From positions 738,666 to 802,665 of the forward strand of contig NW_005434663.1 of NCBI RefSeq assembly GCF_000315625.1: 64,000 nt of DNA, in the 5' to 3' direction. Made by a program: the position numbers and the translations under genes. The DNA is from Guillardia theta CCMP2712. Taxonomy: Eukaryota; Cryptophyceae; Pyrenomonadales; Geminigeraceae. Below the pieces are notes generated by a model. The model did no database searches, had not been told where the DNA came from, and saw only the letters and a list, made by a program, of their open reading frames with translations. Below are positions 1 to 10,815 of this stretch, one piece after another (position 1 is the first letter of the stretch; every line of letters starts with the position of its first letter).

Positions 1-24
1 AGAGAGAGAGAGAGAGAGAGAGAG
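1..24. repeat. (AG)n microsatellite
   Basis: Perfect AG dinucleotide run at the window edge, followed by a purine-rich stretch. It lies in or beyond an intron of the hydrolase gene. Confidence 0.9.
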
Positions 25-1054
25 GGAGGGAGGCGGCGAGGAGGGGGGGGGGATGAAGGAGGGTCAGAACCAGGTCGAAGAGGATGTTTGCATCCGCGTA
101 TTCTTCCCTCTTCCACCACCCGGACAGAGAGACAACTCCAACAGCCCTGCTGCACCGTCAGGCCCTTGCGTCTCCTTCCCCTCCTTGTTGGAATCTTTCT
201 CGCCTTCCTCCTCTTCCTCCTCCTCGTCCTCGTCCTCCTCCTCCTCCTCCTTCTACTCCTCCTCCTTCTACTCCTCCTCCCTTCCTCGTCCTCACAACCA
301 CCACCACTACCTCCTCTCGGTCTCCTCCTCCCTCCTCCTCTACTCGCCCTCCCCTCAGCACTTTCACAACCGATCAGGGTGATGCATGCCCATCATCCAC
401 GCGCCGTGTCCTCCTCGCGAATGACCCGCAAACAGAACTCGACGCGTGTCCACTGAGAAGCCTTGCATGCTCTCCAGCTGAGAGACCAGCTGGACATATC
501 ATGAGTGAAGGTCAGGGAGGAGAAGACGGGGACGGGGAGGGAGTATGGAACCAAAGGAAGAAGGAGAACAGAGGACATGCCAGGAAGCGGAGGAGCCACA
601 GGAGGAAAGAGCAAGGTAGCGGAGAGCGGAGAGGAAGGGAGGAGGGTAGACTGACATGTTGTAGAGCAGCAAGGCTCTTCACGGCACAGTTGTATCCTGT
701 TCCCTCCCAGTTGTGAGCTCCATCTCTCTCAGGAGCCAAGATCCAGGCGTCCTGGAAGCCAAACACAAAGTCGCTCCCTCCCTTCTTGTACTTGTGTGAG
801 TCCGCCTGGTCGTTGGCCTGTACACCGACGCCAGAGAGGGAGAGCAAAACTCCGCATCCTCCCTTCGCCTCGCACTCCTCCGCGTTCCAGGGGCGAACTG
901 CAGCAGCTTGCGCCACAGAGCCATCGTGATCAAGGAAGGTGAAGATGAATGACTGCAGGCGGCAGTTAGAACGGAGTGAGAAGAAGTAGGTTTCGACGGG
1001 ACCGGGAGGAGAGAGAAGGAGGAGGAGGGGGAGGAGGGGGAGGAAACTAGCCTC

Positions 1055-1121
<67 letters not shown>

Positions 1122-2193
1122 GTCATCATCATCATCATCGTCATCGTCATCATCGCAAATCAACCAGCAATCAACCCACCTGTGACGGCACGCGACAGCG
1201 GAAACCGACTTTCAAGTCCTCCGAGACGGCAGTCGTCACCATGTTGCCGTCATCCTGAAGCTCATCTGCCTCGGCACGCAGCCAGGCATCCAGGCAGCTC
1301 CCGTCTCCAGGCGCACTGTCAGCCCAGGAGGGATCGAGATCCCCCGACCCTGGCGCTCCTCCCAGCTTGAAGCTCGCTTGCATCATCAGCGTCTGCCCCG
1401 GTGCCACCCACACCCCCTCCTCCCCCGGAGCTTCCTGAGTGACCACAGGAAGGAATTTCTTCCCCCTCGCCCAGCTGCTGAGGGCCTGCCGGGGGACCTC
1501 CGACCTCGACACCCTGACGCGGATCTTCTTCCAAGAGGAGCCGAGGTTCGCCACAGGGAGGGAGAGCAGGCCGGAGGTCAGCCTGCCCCCGACTATGTCC
1601 GGCACCGAGGAGGAGGGCCTGTGGATCGACACCTCCCTCTCGCTCACCCTCCGCACCGAGCACGCGATGGTGGCAGAGGCCTTGGATCGCACCCGGATGA
1701 AGATGGTGTGCTTGCCCTGCTCCAGAGCCAGCGTGCTCCGCGCCCAGCCTGTCGAGTACACGTCGCCATGGAGCAGCCGGTGGTTATCTACCTCGACATG
1801 GTGGGCGCCCGTGCAGAGCAGGGAGAAGTGACCGCCGTGCTCGACGATGAAGTCAGACACCAGCCAGCCCTGGAACTCAAGTCCCGACATCTTGCTGATC
1901 GACTGGATCACCTTGTTGAAGTCCACGTTGGCCCTCTCCCCCAGCGGGAAGCTCAGAGCCACGACCCCGTTCTGGGTCTTGAGCTTCGTCCAGCCCGCCT
2001 TGCCCCCCTGCACCAGTTCGGAGAAGAACACCTTGTTCTTCTGCCTCGTGAGGTTGCGGATCCCTCCGTGCGCCTCCACCGGGTCTCCATCGATCTCCGT
2101 CTTTCCTGCGACAGCTGTCACAGGCAAAGCCAAGTAAGCGACCAGGCAGAAAGCATGGCGATACCGATCGAGAAGGGACCGAGGAAAGCCCAC
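1..2193 (-). CDS. Secreted alpha/beta-hydrolase (prolyl-oligopeptidase-like), 3' end outside window
   Basis: Exons that join in phase are 1180-2193, 656-952, 371-477 and one starting at 146, so the gene continues past the left edge. The N-terminus has a hydrophobic segment (AFCLVAYLALPVTAVAG) that looks like a signal peptide, so the product is probably secreted. Exon 1 encodes a beta-rich accessory domain (GWLVSDFIVEHGGHFSLLCTG). Exon 2 holds FLDHDGSVAQAAAV, a core strand LLSLSGVGV and RDGAHNWEGTGY. Exon 3 is only 107 nt and carries the nucleophile elbow GHSRGGHGAW, so Ser is the predicted nucleophile. Exon 4 gives GWWKREEYADANILFDL. The catalytic Asp and His would lie on later exons. The fold and elbow are clear. 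The substrate (peptide or ester) is not known. The start at 2193 is chosen because it puts the signal peptide at the N-terminus. Confidence 0.72.
184..345. repeat. (TCC/CTCCTT)n low-complexity tract in a hydrolase intron
   Basis: Imperfect TCC/TTC triplet repeats between the hydrolase exons at 146 and 371. All long open frames here come from the triplet repeat and are not genes. Confidence 0.85.
1056..1155. repeat. (CAT)n microsatellite inside a hydrolase intron
   Basis: About 100 bp of CAT triplets with a few CGT interruptions, in the intron between exons 656-952 and 1180-2193. The poly-Met frame on the minus strand is an artefact of this repeat. Confidence 0.95.
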
Positions 2194-2689
2194 GGGCCGA
2201 GTATGTTCCAGTCACCGACGTCTTTGACTACCGTCCAAGGAGAGCTTTGCGACTTCCCTCTGTTCGAAGAGGCTGCAGCCATGTCCGTCCCTGAGCAGCA
2301 GAGGAGCAGGAAGAGGAGGGCGCTCTCTGTTCCCTTCACCATCAGCAAGCGCTGGAGTTTTCTGCCCGCCCGTGTATCCATGCTCAGACGTTTGATCGTC
2401 TTACCTCCTCCTCCTCCTCCTCCCCCTCCCCCTCCCTCCCCCTCCCTTCCCTGCCTTTCCGCCACTCTTCCATGGATCCGCATTTCCACCCGAAAGCCAA
2501 TACCCTCACCCCCTAAATTCCTCTTTACTACCCGGTCCTTGGACTATCCCTGGCACAAAGCAAAACTTCAAAGGATTCGAGGGGAGGAGAGCCAGGAGAG
2601 GATGAGACGAGGCGGAGGAGGATGGCGAGGAAGACATGGCAGAGGACGAGACGAGACATGAGGCTCCAGACACGATCAAGACGTTCGAT

Positions 2690-2770
2690 GTTCCTTCACA
2701 CCCAACACGTTCGATGTTCCTTCACACCCTACACGTTCGATGTTCCTACACACCCTACACGCTCCATGCT
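2690..2770. repeat. 27-bp tandem repeat (about 3 copies)
   Basis: Units of the form cacgttcgatgttccttcac followed by accctac repeat three times, with a fourth degraded copy. The repeat lies in the spacer between the hydrolase start and the EsV-1-7 gene end. No coding role is visible. Confidence 0.8.
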
Positions 2771-2975
2771 TCTCCTTCAGCTTAGCTGCCCCTCGCTCGT
2801 GCACACTTCCTGCCTGCCCTCTGAGGCCTGAGCAGTGAGACGGAGACGGTCTTGCTCTTGTGCAGCTTGCAGAAGGAGGAGCTGCATGTAGAGCTGGCGT
2901 TGAAGATTGGCTGAGCATCGCAACCTTCAGGGTGCCTGTGGATCATCGGGGGGTTCAGATCAGCGGACCAACTAG

Positions 2976-4079
2976 CTATCCCTTAGACTGCCTCCTCCCT
3001 CCTCCCTCCTCCCTCCTCCCTCCTCCCTCTTCCCTCCTCCCTCCCCTTGACCTGCATCTCCGCTTCTTGAGGAGGCAGTCCGTGCTCCTCTTATGAATGT
3101 GGCAGAATCTGGGTATCTTCTCCTGAAGGAAGACATACCGTCATGGCAGCTGACGCCTCCTATCCCCCGCGTCCTCCACACCTCCGGGTCCCCGAACGAG
3201 CATTGCCTGTCGCAGCCCTCGATGTGGCCGCACAGCCTATTGACGGTGACAAATCTGGGGAGAGCGGTTAGCAATCGCCAGCCGCAGTGTCGCAAGGAAG
3301 ACCCCGGCGGTCGATGCTTGGCACAGAACAACTTCTGCACGCCTGGAGTAGCAGTCAGCTCCACTCCCTCGTCGCAGATGCTCCATCACCGTCCACGTGT
3401 CGGAAAGAGGCATGCGACTTGCAGCCTGTCCAGAGCAAGTCAACGGAGCTCCAGATCTCAGTCCTCTTGCGGACCCAACTGCCGGCAGAACTTCCCCCTC
3501 GTGTCGTAGTAGCCCTCCTGAGCCATCCTCTTAGTACGAGCTTCCATGCTCTGAGAAGCTGCAACCCTGGGGCAGTGCTCACGGCAGTAGGAGGGAACCT
3601 TGGACTCGGCAGTGCCAAAGGACGGCATCTTGGCGCAGTTGGGATGCTGGCAAGGCATGTTCCACGTCTTGGACTTGGACGTTCTTCCCTTCCCCTTCCC
3701 GCTGGACGTGCGGAAGAGCTTCACATGCCATGTCAGTGCCAGCAGTGACGGAGGTCCTCCCAACTACCTCCTCGACCAGCAGGGTCTTCTTACCCCTCCA
3801 CTTCCTCGGACAAAACTGGTCAATACCGGCCTTCCTCGCGAGGTTCCCAAGGGCGACAGCAAACTGTGAGAAGTTGACGAGCTTCAAGCTCCCGTCCGAC
3901 TCTTGTGCGATCTCAATGAACGTATTGTTGATCGCCTCCTCCTCGCAGTACTGATGGAACCCCAGCTCCCGGGAGATACTGATGAACTCGCTCAGCGTGC
4001 AGCTGCTCCTCTTGTCCGTCTGCTGGATGCTCGGGCTGAGATCCGCAAGATTCACAAAATTTCCTCTATGACCCTCCAT
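2976..4079 (-). CDS. EsV-1-7 cysteine-repeat protein, three repeats
   Basis: Six exons join in phase: 3768-4079, 3475-3718, 3390-3425, 3303-3342, 3182-3236 and 2976-3122 (277 aa; introns 47-66 nt). After splicing there are three EsV-1-7 motifs. The first is complete in exon 2 (CQHPNC...SFG...YCREH) and is C-x4-C-x16-C-x2-H. The second spans exons 2-4 (FCRQLGCKSHASFRHV then VQKLFCAKH) with the same spacing. The third spans exons 5-6 (CGHIEGC...CSFGDPE then EKIPRFCHIH), with five residues between the first two cysteines. The N-terminal 100 residues are an unrelated helical region. The C-terminus is a basic Gly/Arg/Glu tract encoded by a CCTCCCT repeat. EsV-1-7 proteins are known from brown algae (IMMEDIATE UPRIGHT), some other algae and large DNA viruses of algae. 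The motif is probably metal-binding, but its biochemistry is poorly known. The acceptor of exon 5 has an alternative at ccccag. Confidence 0.82.
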
Positions 4080-4085
4080 TGCTAG

Positions 4086-5368
4086 TGGAGCTTACAGTCA
4101 GTCTTTGCCAGGTGCAGGGCCACGCGGAGGAACTTCACCTGCAATGGAGCGGTCCTGGCCAACGAAGGAGGCGATCAGAATGAAAGCGAGCCATCGGCCC
4201 GACAGGTGAATCATGGCCCCCTTCATCCTCTGCCATCATGGACCCCATGTTGCGGCAACAGATGCGCAGCGCACGAGCTGTGGATTCCTGAAGCAACCTA
4301 TCTGAGGGAGAACCATGTCAGGTCGATCGAGACAAGAACAAGGATGATATGTGAAATCATCAGCTTCATCAGCACGAGATCATCTTCTTTCCTCATCGGC
4401 ACGAGATCATCTTCTTTCCTCATCGGCACGAGATCATCTTCTTTTCTCATCAGCACGAGATCATATTGCATTTCCTCCTCCTCTCCCCCTCCTCCTTGCT
4501 CTGCACATCCTGCTCCGTGAAAGAGCATGTGCCGGCACATGGAGGGGCGCATTGCTTGTGGCTCGCTGCCCTCAAACTCAACCAACACGTGACCGTTGTT
4601 GCAGACGGATATTTATTGCTGTCTTTTTTTTTTAATAAATAATTACAGTGAGGCAGACTTGAAACACTATTCAAATATTCGATTTAGCTGACTGAGAGCA
4701 GATGAGGCGCGCTCACAGGTTCGTCTCAGTTTGTGCTGTCATGACAATGCAGGAAGGCAGCGGAGGCGAGGGAGGAGGCAGGATGGGAGAAGGAGGGAGA
4801 TGAAGGAGAAGGAGGATGGGATATGAGGTCATGGAAGAGCGTGGATCGTTTCAGTGAGATCATAAGGGATGGAGCATGACATGGACATGAAAAGGGAGGC
4901 AGTCGAAGGCTCGATTCAGACAGTTTGCGAGTAGGGATACACTAGGGAGAGAGGTGGGAAGGGAAGAGAGCAACTGTTTACCTGCATCATCTGAACGGAG
5001 TTTACTTGTAGGAGCACTGCCAAGCTGCTCAATGTTACGGTAGATCAACGGCATGATTCTCTTTGTGCGAAAATGCTGCGAATGCGAGGTGAGCGGGCGC
5101 AGCTTCGTTTGCTCTCCCTCGTGTGACCGTGAGCGGGACAGATTGAAAGAAATCTTCAGGGTGAAGATACATGTAAGCGGCCGGATAAGGAAGACGGCGA
5201 TTTCCTCCCAGCACCATTGTCTCATTACTGTTGTGTATGCGCCAAGAGAAACAAATGGACGCATTTCTCCGACAGGTGCCTATGGCATGGCTACTGTGCT
5301 CCTCCTTACCTTCTGCTGGCTACAGAGCATGTGAAAATTGCAGGGCCAGGGATAGAAAATCTAGGGAG
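4086..5368. other. Spacer between divergent genes (EsV-1-7 and kinase-RING)
   Basis: Short frames exist on both strands but none shows a recognisable motif or splices into a neighbour. It holds a 27-bp tandem repeat (4370-4465) and purine-rich tracts around 4750-4830. It probably contains the promoters of both flanking genes. Confidence 0.6.
4370..4465. repeat. 27-bp tandem repeat, about 3.5 copies
   Basis: The unit catcggcacgagatcatctt plus ctttcct is repeated with almost no divergence (one g/a change in the outer units). Unit length is 27, so it reads through in frame. No gene is apparent. Confidence 0.9.
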
Positions 5369-7427
5369 ATGGCGAGCGGGTTGAGCACGGGGTCGGGTGG
5401 TGGGCCCGCGGCAAGAGGGGATGAGAGCTCGAGGGCCATGGAGGACTTTGTGAATGTGCACTGGGAGTTCGCCCGAGACTGCGAAGCATTCGCAAAGTTG
5501 GACACCATGATACAGGAAAGAGCAGGCGCGCTCGACTCGAGGGCCCGTGAAGGTGAGCAGCCGGAGGGGTCGCAGGCCCGAACTGCGGGCAACCGTATGA
5601 CAGAGTTTTTGACAGAGATTCGTAAAGAGTGCGAGGTGATTCGACAGGCGGCGATCGAGCAAGCGACGAAGGAAGCTGAGATCTTCACTGCCCGCATCCT
5701 GAAGCAGGTCCAAGAGACATCGCAGAGTCAGATGAGGGAAGCGCAGGCCGAGGTGGCAGAGCTGATGGCGATCGCCAGAAAGGAGGCACACGAGATCGTT
5801 GAGGCTGCCCAGCGCCAGGCTTCAGAAGAGCTTGACAATGCGCGTAAGGTTGCACACCAAATGATGGTTGAGTCCAAGGCAGAGGCGGAAAGAATTATGG
5901 AGGATGCCGAAACCAAAGTTGCAGGAGCTGAATCCTGGGTCGAGATAGGCAGAGGAGGCGACGGCTGGCATCGTCCGTCAATGGCTGTCTTCTTTCGGGG
6001 AGAGCTGGAGGCAGCAACGGGAGGATTTGCCAAGGAAAATTGCGCAGGATCAGGAGGGTTCGGTAGCGTCTACAAGGCCGACCAACTGGATGGGCTGGGA
6101 AACGGAGCGCCCATGGCGATCAAGAAGCTAGACTCTGGGAGCATGCAAGGACATGGAGAGTTTTTGCAGGAGCTCCAGGTCCTCGGCGGCTGTCGACACG
6201 AGCACCTGCTGCCTGTGATCGGGTTCGCATCTGATTCGGCGAGTGCGTCGTCGGGTCAGAAGGATCAGTCCGACTCGTCAGTCTGTCTCGTCATGCCACT
6301 GATGCAGGGCGGAAACCTGGAGGATCGGCTCTTCTGCAACGAGGGCTCGGACAGCCGACTGAGTCTCCTCTGCCACCGCAAGCAGCTGGAGCCCTTGAAG
6401 TGGCAGGACCGCCTGCGAATCATTACAGGGTTGATCCGGGCCCTGCTCTACCTGCACACCCCTGACACCTCCCGGTGTAAGCCTGTCATCTTACACCGGG
6501 ACATCAAGCCAGCAAACATTCTGCTTGACAAGAGGCTCAACGCTCGGCTGTCGGACGTCGGACTTGCCCAGCTGCTCAGCTCAAGGAGGAAGCATGTCTC
6601 CAACTCCTTCGTTTGCGGCACCCATGGGTACCTGGACCCTCACTACCTTCAGACTGGACACTTCGACGTTCAGTGCGATGCATATGCGGTGGGAGTGACC
6701 ATGTTGATGACATTGACCTCTACGCCTGTTTATTATGATGGGGAGACGATCGTGGATCGGTGAGACAGTTTACTGCCTTATCTACCCACATCTCCAGCCC
6801 CTGACGTTGAAGCAGCTGCATGGATGCCGAAGTTCCCGATATAGTAGACGCGAAGGCTTGCTGGCCTATGGAAGTCGCGGAGAAGTTTCATGAGATCTCC
6901 CTTGGGCTTCTCAAATTTCCCCGCAGAGAGAGGATTTCCTTGTCCGATGCCTTAGGGTCTGCTTCCCCTTCCTTTCGCCGTGCTGCTGCTCAACTGTCTG
7001 CAGGATGCTCGAAGGCGTCATCAACCAGTTCTCTATCCCCGTCTTCATCGCCGAAAGCGGGCAGGACGATTCCAACCGCTCTCAAGAGTGCGTCATGTGT
7101 ATGTGCAGGCCTCGTCAGGTCCCTCTTCCGTCGGCTCTGCCGGGCCTGCCTCACTGACGCTCGCTGTCTCAGGTGCGCTTCAAGTGCAGTCACTGTATGC
7201 TGTGCGAGGGCTGCCTCAAGTACTTCCTCTCCCGGGCTAGGCCGCTGTGCCCCTGCTGCGAGACGCTGGTGGACGAAGACTTGATCGTCGCCCGCTACAT
7301 CCCTGTAAACCCAGAGCCCGCGGCCTCGAGCGGAGGCTTCGCTGCGAGGCTGCTGCACGCCAACAGGATGTCTCGCTCTCTCCTGCGCGAAGTGTTTGAC
7401 ATGCAGCACCTGCTGAGCCACCAGTGA
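5369..7427 (+). CDS. Coiled-coil / receptor-like-kinase-type kinase / RING-finger fusion protein
   Basis: Four exons join in phase: 5369-6759, 6816-6956, 7004-7118 and 7173-7427 (633 aa). Residues about 60-190 form a charged, Ala-rich coiled coil. The kinase domain follows, with a glycine loop GSGGFGSVYKA, the VAIK-type lysine in MAIKKL, catalytic loop HRDIKPANILL, DVG in place of DFG, and activation-segment end GTHGYLDPHY. This is typical of the plant RLK/Pelle/IRAK family. The last two exons encode a C3HC4 RING finger: ECVMCMCRPRQ is spliced to VRFKCSHCMLCEGC, then CPCC. The protein therefore combines a predicted Ser/Thr kinase with a predicted E3 ubiquitin ligase. The order resembles plant U-box kinases (coiled coil, kinase, U-box) but with RING instead of U-box. 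No membrane segment is seen, so it is probably cytoplasmic. An upstream in-frame Met at 5231 is possible. I prefer 5369 because the sequence before it is not protein-like. Confidence 0.88.
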
Positions 7428-7594
7428 CGCCGAGCAGCAGGGGAGGAGGAGGATGTGTAGCGGACCCGCCTAGTCCAAGTGTGAAACTCAGGCGTCCTGC
7501 GGGAGCGTCGCTGGGGAAGTACAAGTGGATGGGGAGTGGAGTTGTAGTTGTTATTCTAATCGAGCTTGTGATGAGACACCTGTCCCTGGCGACT

Positions 7595-7794
<200 letters not shown>

Positions 7795-8586
7795 AGCCGA
7801 ATATGTCGGGAAGCTGACGAAGAGCGAGCATGCTCTGAAAGGATCTGCTCTTGCTCTAGGTAGATCGCAGCCTGAAATCTGCCTAAAGTTCCTGAAAGCG
7901 AAAGGGAAAAATGAATTTTCCTCTTGCCTTGCTGCAGAGAGAGACAGAAGTATGTAGCAGTAACAGCACGTGGCAGTGCGCTCTACCCTGGTTGTCCACG
8001 ACAGGTCACAATCGTTCACCTTCCATCTTCCTATTCATATATGAGAGTGCCCTCACTCCGTTAGATTCTGGGAAGCTTGTGCTGCGCTTGCTACGCCAGG
8101 TGTGAAGTTTACAAGGAGGATTCGAGCCTGGAATACTGGCGCCCTAGCTCAAAGAGCGCTGGTATCCAGACGGCCCTCGGAGCTTGACTGGGCTGGCAGG
8201 GGCACTAGGTGGGGTCTAAAGATGTAGCAGGGGATTCCCGCGCGTGTCTGAGCCAGAGGTGATCTCAGTGGGCTCCAGCCATCGTTACCCTCCTCTGAAC
8301 CTCCTTTGGTGGCTCGGAGTCCGAGCGAGGCTGTCTTGATGACGCTGGTCATGCGATGACCTGATCAAGGTTGGATGTACGTGAACACGATGTTGACGGG
8401 AGATCAGGGGCCTGCCGTGATCGACTTCCAGTTGATCGCAATCATGGATAGGTGTCATCACATCTTGTTAGGCAGACAATTATGTCTGGACACTTCATGT
8501 GAATCTCTTATTCATTCGAATCGCTGACTAGACGTTATCTACATTGTTTCCCTAAACATATCAATATTCCTCAATGATCAAAATGC

Positions 8587-9057
8587 TCAAGTCCCTTCTC
8601 CGATTCGAACTTCAACCGAGGTGTTGCTTCCGCATTCCTCCCCATCCTCCTGGCGCTCCTCCTTCTCTCCCTCTACTTTCTCCTCCTCTTCTTCCTTCTC
8701 CCCTTCTCCTTCCTCTCCTCCTTCTCCTGCCCACCTTTCTCCTTCAGCACTTCCAGGGTTCGAGTGTAAGCTGCTCGATCTACTTGACTTCCTCTGCTTT
8801 GCTCTTAGAATGTTCTGATACAGAAGGTCTTCGCCTATGTCCTCCTCCAAGGGACTGGTGTTCGGGTTCCTTTCTTTCTGGCACCGAGCAACATAAGCCT
8901 CCTGCAGTCGATCCAGGTGGAATACTTTCCTTTTCTGCTTGTTCTCTGGCGCTACATTGACGTCGTTCCTCTCGGACGTGCCAGCGTGCGGAGTGCCCTC
9001 CTGCATGCCGGAACGCACAGGAACAACACTGACTCTGATGTGCCGGGGATTATACAT
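8587..9057 (-). CDS. Small basic protein, divergent member of the 10435/12643 family
   Basis: Single-exon frame of 156 aa. Its middle (KRKVFHLDRLQEAYVARCQ, then DLLYQNILRAKQRKSSR) lines up with the two small proteins at 10435 and 12643 (KPKAFRLNHAQKQYL and ELVLDNILQAREKAASK). The shared pattern is a basic start, F-x-L-[ND], an aromatic/Gln helix and a final [LV]-x-x-NIL-x-A-[KR] helix. This argues that the reading frame is real. The C-terminal third is a Glu/Gly-rich tract encoded by a purine repeat and may not be conserved. I do not recognise the family. The basic clusters suggest a nuclear or nucleic-acid-binding role, which is inference. Confidence 0.55.
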   Translation of the reverse strand: MYNPRHIRVSVVPVRSGMQEGTPHAGTSERNDVNVAPENKQKRKVFHLDRLQEAYVARCQKERNPNTSPLEEDIGEDLLYQNILRAKQRKSSRSSSLHSNPGSAEGERWAGEGGEEGEGEKEEEEEKVEGEKEERQEDGEECGSNTSVEVRIGEGT

Positions 9058-10434
9058 TATCTTCTCCCTTGATCCACATGACCATCAGTCCCGTGATGCC
9101 TTGGGCCTCAGTGCCGGATCAAGAAGCTGCCCGATCGAATCCTTTCCGAGGGATGGGTGCGAGCAAACTGAGAGACGAGGAGGAAGCGATCGAGTGTGAG
9201 AGAGGTGGCAATAGCCACAGCTTACGATCAGGGGGTTGAGGCGGGTACTGGGTAGGCGGTGGGCGGGGCCCTGGTCTTAAGGATTTCAGGATACACACAA
9301 GGAGTCGCTACAGTCGGACAAGTGGGGGAGCAGTCCTACCACCCCCCCCCCCCCCACCCCCGTTGGAAGGTGACCCCACCCCAATGAGGCAACAAGTGCC
9401 CATCAATCACTATAGGTAAAACGGGGGTACTGTATCCAGTAAAAGCAAGGGAAAGTGGGGGGTGGGGTACCAATGTTGATTTCGGCGATAGAAGGTGTAC
9501 ACGCCTCGAGAGCCTTACAGGAAGCCTTTGGAGGGATGACCCCCATGAAGACTATCAGAAGTAGGGGTGGTACGGGAACAAGCAAATTCAATCTATTCTT
9601 GGAGGTTGGCGAGTGGCATCCGTGTGACGGGCACGGCATAGGGAAATAAGGAGAATTAAGGCGAATCATAGCAATTTAAGAGGAAAGTAGCTACTTTTAG
9701 GCGGGTTCTTGCCCTTGAAACTATATCTTTCGGGAAAGACAGCCAGTTATTCCGCACGCCTCTTCACACGAGGAGTTTCATTGCTGGTAACGTGACAGTC
9801 ACAGACCCCTGTGATATTCCCCAGGTAACTGGAATCTTCCATGGACCTCCAGCCCCTCACACCCGCAACCTTTCGCGCCGACGCCGCGATCACGAGATTT
9901 AATAGGATTCACCCGTTCAAAGGAGTCGCAGGAGAGATGCGAAAACAATGAATTGAATCGATTTGTACCAGGACAACACCCTCTGGCCCATGGTTTCAAT
10001 CGATTCTGCCCGATTTTGGGAGGCTTGCATTGCTCGTCTAAAATTGCGATCTCTTGAGGGTCACGAGGGCTCCCTGTAAACCTGTGCGACTCCCTAGTGC
10101 CTTCTTCATCCGACCCTTTTTTGTTCCGACTGTTGTAGCCCCACCCACCCCTCATGGTACCAATGAGGTTTGTGGACCACCACCCTATCTGAACACTGAA
10201 CGCTAGAAGTGAAAACATGGGGTGATGCATGTAACTTAGCTCCTGGCCTACCCCACCATCCCCCCTCCCCGAATCCGGGCTATAAAAACAGCCTGCGCTC
10301 CCCATTGCCCCCATCTCACCTGTCGTCCCCACTCCTTCCATCTGCGATCCTGTCCTCCCCGCTGATCATCGCTCCACTCTACTCCTCAAGAGCTTTAGCG
10401 CCCAGTGTTACTTCCGCTGAATTCCTGAAGGAAG
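9058..10434. other. Spacer rich in ACCCC/GGGGT strings
   Basis: No supported gene. The region contains a C homopolymer (about 9342-9360) and many GGGGTA/TACCCC strings of the kind seen in other spacers of this window. The final 200 bp are C-rich and include the TATA element of the next gene. Confidence 0.6.
10279..10288 (+). promoter_or_regulatory. Probable TATA box of the small basic protein gene (copy 1)
   Basis: The string gctataaaaaca lies about 150 bp upstream of the ATG at 10435, in an otherwise C-rich stretch. Spacing allows a 5' UTR of roughly 120 nt. Copy 2 has only a weaker ataaatacc string at a similar distance (about 12479). Confidence 0.5.
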
Positions 10435-10692
10435 ATGATTTCCGTCAGCCTGTCTGAGATATCCCCCCTTCCCCGACCTAACAAGCCCAAGGCCTTCCGC
10501 CTCAACCATGCTCAGAAACAGTACCTCAGCTCCCTCAAGACTGTCTCCGACGCTCCCAAGAAGCGCAAAGTCACCCAGGAGCTCGTCCTCGACAACATCC
10601 TCCAAGCCAGAGAGAAGGCCGCCTCCAAGAAGCAGTCCGACGTCCCCACGACCCGGCAGGTGATCTTCATTGCGGACATCCGGTTCGACTGA
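10435..10692 (+). CDS. Small basic protein, copy 1
   Basis: A single exon of 85 aa. After a short variable N-terminus the protein is KPKAFRLNHAQKQYLSSL, then an NLS-like PKKRKV, then a helix QELVLDNILQAREKAASKK and a short beta-like tail ending in DIRFD. From about codon 12 through the 3' UTR it is almost identical to the copy at 12643, while the first codons and the whole 5' flank differ. A third, divergent relative lies at 8587-9057. The function is unknown. The basic, NLS-bearing short chain suggests a nuclear or nucleic-acid-binding role. Conservation of frame between copies supports it being coding. Confidence 0.78.
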   Translation: MISVSLSEISPLPRPNKPKAFRLNHAQKQYLSSLKTVSDAPKKRKVTQELVLDNILQAREKAASKKQSDVPTTRQVIFIADIRFD

Positions 10693-10815
10693 GCCTGGGG
10701 GGCGTCTGGGAGAGGGCTATGAGAGGGCAGCAAATTATTTTTTTGGGCACCGGAAGGCGGTGCATGTAGACTAGGGGGAACAGGGAGGAATGATCACACA
10801 ACCATGTATATAATG
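10693..10815 (+). other. Shared 3' UTR of small basic protein copy 1
   Basis: From the stop codon through gcaaattatttttttgggca to catgtatataat this sequence matches 12907-13029 with only about four differences. Similarity stops abruptly after the AT-rich end, consistent with a duplicated 3' end or recent gene conversion. Confidence 0.7.

Noticed and set aside
3355-3445. Apparent frameshifts in the second EsV-1-7 motif (pseudogene reading)
   Set aside because: Two introns of 49 and 47 nt with proper GT/AG ends restore the exact Cys/His spacing, so no frameshift is needed.
2976-4079. Treating the EsV-1-7 gene as part of an integrated virus
   Set aside because: The motif is named after an algal virus, but the gene has five spliceosomal introns and ordinary cellular neighbours, and no viral hallmark gene is nearby.
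4370-4465. Repeat array that might be CRISPR-like
   Set aside because: The units are directly adjacent with no spacers, and the genome is eukaryotic. It is a plain 27-bp tandem repeat.
5369-7427. Calling the kinase a dead pseudokinase because of DVG
   Set aside because: The metal-binding Asp and Gly of the motif, the catalytic HRD Asp, the Asn and the VAIK-type Lys are all present. Only the Phe changed.
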